Shown one piece after another: positions 47,085 through 49,940 of a stretch of 49,940 nt of DNA (positions are counted from its first letter, which is position 1; each line of letters starts with the position of its first letter). Under the pieces are notes generated by a model. That model ran no database searches. It was not told the origin of the DNA and worked only from the letters and a program-made list of their open reading frames with translations. The stretch covers positions 1 to 49,940 of the forward strand of contig SBAW01000036.1 of assembly GCA_005239955.1 (NCBI GenBank), in the 5' to 3' direction. The translations under genes were made by a program, and so were the position numbers. The stretch comes from a bacterium (GTDB lineage Bacteria > Patescibacteriota > Minisyncoccia > Phycocordibacterales > SBAW01).

Positions 47085-47390
47085 TCTTTCTTTTGTTTCG
47101 TTCATCACCAGTGTCGGTATGTCTGGCGAACCGAGCGCATTTTAAAGATATCGCGCCACTATCTCTCTCGATTGCTCGAGCGATCGACTGTCAGTCATCC
47201 TGATGCCTTGCGGCAGAAGGACAACGTTTTCACCTTGAATGAATCCACGAACAGCTTCCGCTACCCGTGCCTTGTTACGACTTACTCCCTGTCACTGAGC
47301 TTACCGTGGGCCTGCGCGAGGCAGGACTTCGGGCACTCCCAGCTCCCTTGAGTTGACGGGCGAGTATCTTCGCAAATCTACGAATTAATG

Positions 47391-47430
47391 TTCCCACCGT
47401 ACGTGCGGCTTTCCCGCATACGGCGAGTTC
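47391..47430 (-). ncRNA. Group II intron domain V
   Basis: Lower helix CUCGCCGU/ACGGUGGG with CGC triad and G-U wobble, 2-nt bulge, upper helix GCGG-GAAAG-CCGC. Confidence 0.82.
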
Positions 47431-47878
47431 AGTGCATCCGCTGCTTCAACAAAAGCAGCCGCTGAACGCCGGCATCCGTCCGATGAATTTCTTTATTCAG
47501 AAGTTTCATCATCGTGCAAAATACCGTAAAGTCATGTCGCTTCGATGCAAATCGAAGCGTATGCTTCGTGAAAAACGGAATAATAATATCCGTTAAATCA
47601 CTCCACCGATATACCTCGAACCGGTAGCAATTTTGGTGATTGGGCCGTGTGTCTTTCTGAAAATACACACTGCCACAGCCAAAATAATCTCGGAGTTTAA
47701 AGAGAATCTTTTTGTCTCGCTCGATGAGTTTGATGTAGAACTTTGGTTCTACAACTACTCGTCGAGCTGCCGTTTTTACGTTCGAGGGATCTCGAACATA
47801 TACGGTAAAGCTCCCTTCTCCGTCTACTAGTCCGACAATATAGTCGGGCGTTAGCGATTCACTGAATGAGCCCTTCAT
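47429..47878 (-). CDS. LAGLIDADG homing endonuclease encoded in the intron
   Basis: YIVGLVDGEGSFTVYV motif; stop codon abuts domain V. Confidence 0.88.
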   Translation of the reverse strand: MKGSFSESLTPDYIVGLVDGEGSFTVYVRDPSNVKTAARRVVVEPKFYIKLIERDKKILFKLRDYFGCGSVYFQKDTRPNHQNCYRFEVYRWSDLTDIIIPFFTKHTLRFASKRHDFTVFCTMMKLLNKEIHRTDAGVQRLLLLKQRMH

Positions 47879-49024
47879 TGCATTCCTGCAGTTACTATGA
47901 CTCAGCTGACTTCTGACGCTGCGTCAGATTTATTCTACCGTGCATTGGCACGATAACAGCGTCAGATCTCCACAGGTTACGCATTGCTCCTTTCCAAACA
48001 TCCATACCAGATTTGATTCTCGATCTTCCCTACCCTCACCGCCCATCTGGCAGGTCGATCAATCTGTTGCTTTGTATGGCTATTTTTTGCATCCGGACCC
48101 TCCGCCACCATCCTCACGGAATAGTGACTGTCCTTCTGCTACGCTCCCAGAGACGATCCGGGAGGCGCGGATTTTAACCGCGTGGCGCAATGCGCTGCTG
48201 TGCGCGTTTATTGTGAGTACAAGACTTGAGAACGTATTCACCGCGGTATAGCTGACCCGCGATTACTAGCGATTCCGACTTCATGAGGTCGAGTTGCAGA
48301 CCTCAATCCGAATTGGGCCAACCTTTCTAAGGATTTGCTCCGTCTTACGACATTGCGTCCCGTTGTAGTTGGCATTGTATCATGCGTGCAGCCCAGGGTA
48401 TCAGAGGGACATGCTGACCTGGCGTCATCCCCACCTTCCTCTCCCGTGAGGGAGCAGTCTCGCCTGACATGTAAAACAGGCAACGGGGGTTGCGTTCGTT
48501 ACCCCACTGAAGGGAACAGTTCAAACCACGAACTGACGACGGCCATGCATCACCTGTGATGCCGCCTTGCGGGGGCTCTCCTTTCAAAGAGCTTTCGTCA
48601 TCATTTCTAACCCTGGTAAGGTTCTTCGTTTACCATCGAATTAAGCCGCATGATCCACCGCTTGTGCAAGTCCCCGTCTATTCCTTTGAGTTTTAATCTT
48701 GCGATCGTACTACCCAGGCGGTTCTCTTAACGCGTTAGCTTCGCCTCTCAGAGGGTCGATACTCCGAAAAGCCAGAGAACATCGTTTAGGGCGTGGACTA
48801 CTGGGGTATCTAATCCCATTCGCTACCCACGCTTTCGTATCTCAGCGTCAGGAAATGTGCCAGTGTGCTGCCTTCGCATTTGGTGTTCCCCAAGATATCA
48901 ACGGATTTCACCCCTACACCTTGAGTTCCGCACACCTCTCACATCCTCGAGTTGTGCCGTTTCTCCCGCGCTTCCGCTGTTGAGCAGCGGGCTTTTACGA
49001 GAGACTAACACAACCGCCTACATA

Positions 49025-49057
<33 letters not shown>

Positions 49058-49781
49058 GGGCCTCTGTATTACCGCTCCTGCTGGCACAGAGTTAGGAGCC
49101 CCTTATTCTTGGAGTAACGTCAATAATTTCCTCCTCCATAAAAGATGTTTACGTCCCGAAGGACTTCGTCCATCACGCGGCGTCGCTCCGTCAGGCTTTC
49201 GCCCATTGCGGAATATTCTTGGCTGCAGCCATCCGTAGATGTATGGGCCGTGTCTCAGTCCCATCGGTGGGGGTCAAGCTCTCACTCCCCCTAGCCGTCA
49301 TAGCCTTGGTAAGCCATTACCTTACCAACTAGCTGATAGCCCGCAGGCTCTTCCCTCAGCGGATTGCTCCTTTACTCTCTCGAGACTATCGGGGATTACC
49401 TCGCCTTTCGGCGAGCTATACCCGACTGTGGGGTAGATTCCTACGTATTAATACCTCGTCTGCCGCTCCCTTGCGGGCGCTCGACTTGCATGCCTTATCC
49501 ACGCCGCCAGCGTTCACCCTGAGCTAGGATCAAACTCTATTTTATGAAGCTCCACGCTTGCGCGCTTCGCCTCGATGAACGAAACAAGAGAAAAACGCTG
49601 TTGTGTCTTTCTGTTTGTTTCAATTGGAATTTCCTAGACTCTAGTCGGAAGTAATCTGGTGATACTTCCTTTTTTGGTTTCTTGTCTTCCGAGCCGCCGT
49701 AGCTCCTACAGTCACGGTGGTCGGATTTGCTGTGAATCTATTCAGTTGTCAACGAACCCCTCCCGCTCTCCGGACTTGAAC

Positions 49782-49799
49782 AAAAAACCGCCGAAGCGG
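49782..49799 (-). terminator. UUCG-tetraloop hairpin plus U6 in the rRNA leader (possible attenuator)
   Basis: Minus strand CCGC TTCG GCGG TTTTTT. Confidence 0.4.
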
Positions 49800-49811
49800 A
49801 AGGTAGAGGCT

Positions 49812-49839
49812 ATTATATAGACGACGAGCCAAGAGTCAA
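49812..49839 (-). promoter_or_regulatory. Strong sigma70-like rRNA promoter
   Basis: TTGACT, 16-nt spacer, TATAAT on minus. Confidence 0.8.
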
Positions 49840-49896
49840 GCGACAGTCTTCTCCAACGCAAGATGACACCCAAATCGGGGACGATTCTAGCGTAAA

Positions 49897-49916
49897 GGGA
49901 GCCGAAAATGGCTCCC
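49897..49916. terminator. Hairpin GGGAGCC GAAAAT GGCTCCC
   Basis: 7-bp perfect stem near the right edge. Confidence 0.4.
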
Positions 49917-49940
49917 CACGCGAAGTCGCCGTAGCATGCC

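Larger units (their letters stand above)
47363..48212 (-). mobile_element. Group II intron-like insertion in 16S (about E. coli 1399/1400)
   Basis: Exons ...TTGTACTCAC | CGCCCGTCAACTC... flank it; domain V-like CUCGCCGUAUGCGGGAAAGCCGCACGUACGGUGGG at the 3' end; AGAAGTCAGCTGAGTCATAGTA block before the ORF. Confidence 0.82.

Noticed and set aside
46312-47203. Plus-strand ORFs over the tRNAs and murI start
   Set aside because: Antisense to tRNA genes and murI; no recognisable family.
47363-48212. Group I intron as the explanation of the 16S insert
   Set aside because: LAGLIDADG is common in group I introns, but the 5' exon does not end in U and the intron does not end in G, and a clear group II domain V is present.

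Overview
The window looks like a piece of a Candidate Phyla Radiation (Parcubacteria-like) genome. This rests on the gene style, the divergent 16S, and the LTD-domain, TraG/HerA-like and DUF4015 proteins; I could not run a search. About 36 kb (1-36760) is a surface-glycan locus. It holds two sets of nonulosonate (sialic/legionaminic-type) NeuA/NeuB/NeuC genes, a GDP-D-glycero-D-manno-heptose module with a fused nucleotidyltransferase-HAD enzyme, several epimerases, DegT aminotransferases, a sugar formyltransferase, Gfo/Idh oxidoreductases and many glycosyltransferases. Next come YvcK, an LTD/PKD surface protein, a TraG/HerA-like ATPase, DUF4015, RsmI, an ArsR-like regulator with a perfect 18-bp operator palindrome, MurC, MurD and MurI. 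Two tRNAs and a 16S rRNA gene follow, all on the minus strand. The most interesting part is the RNA end. (1) The 16S gene carries an ~850-nt insertion at about E. coli 1399/1400, with a textbook group II intron domain V but a LAGLIDADG ORF instead of a reverse transcriptase. (2) The 16S tail after helix 45 lacks the CCUCC anti-Shine-Dalgarno, and several promoters here imply leaderless mRNAs. (3) The 530-loop pseudoknot has swapped GGC/GCC for UCC/GGA. (4) An intact tRNA-Ile sits between two degenerate tRNA-Ile halves split at the anticodon. (5) Two monocistronic cassettes (DMT transporter, NUDIX) carry strong SDs and terminators inside operons that lack SDs.
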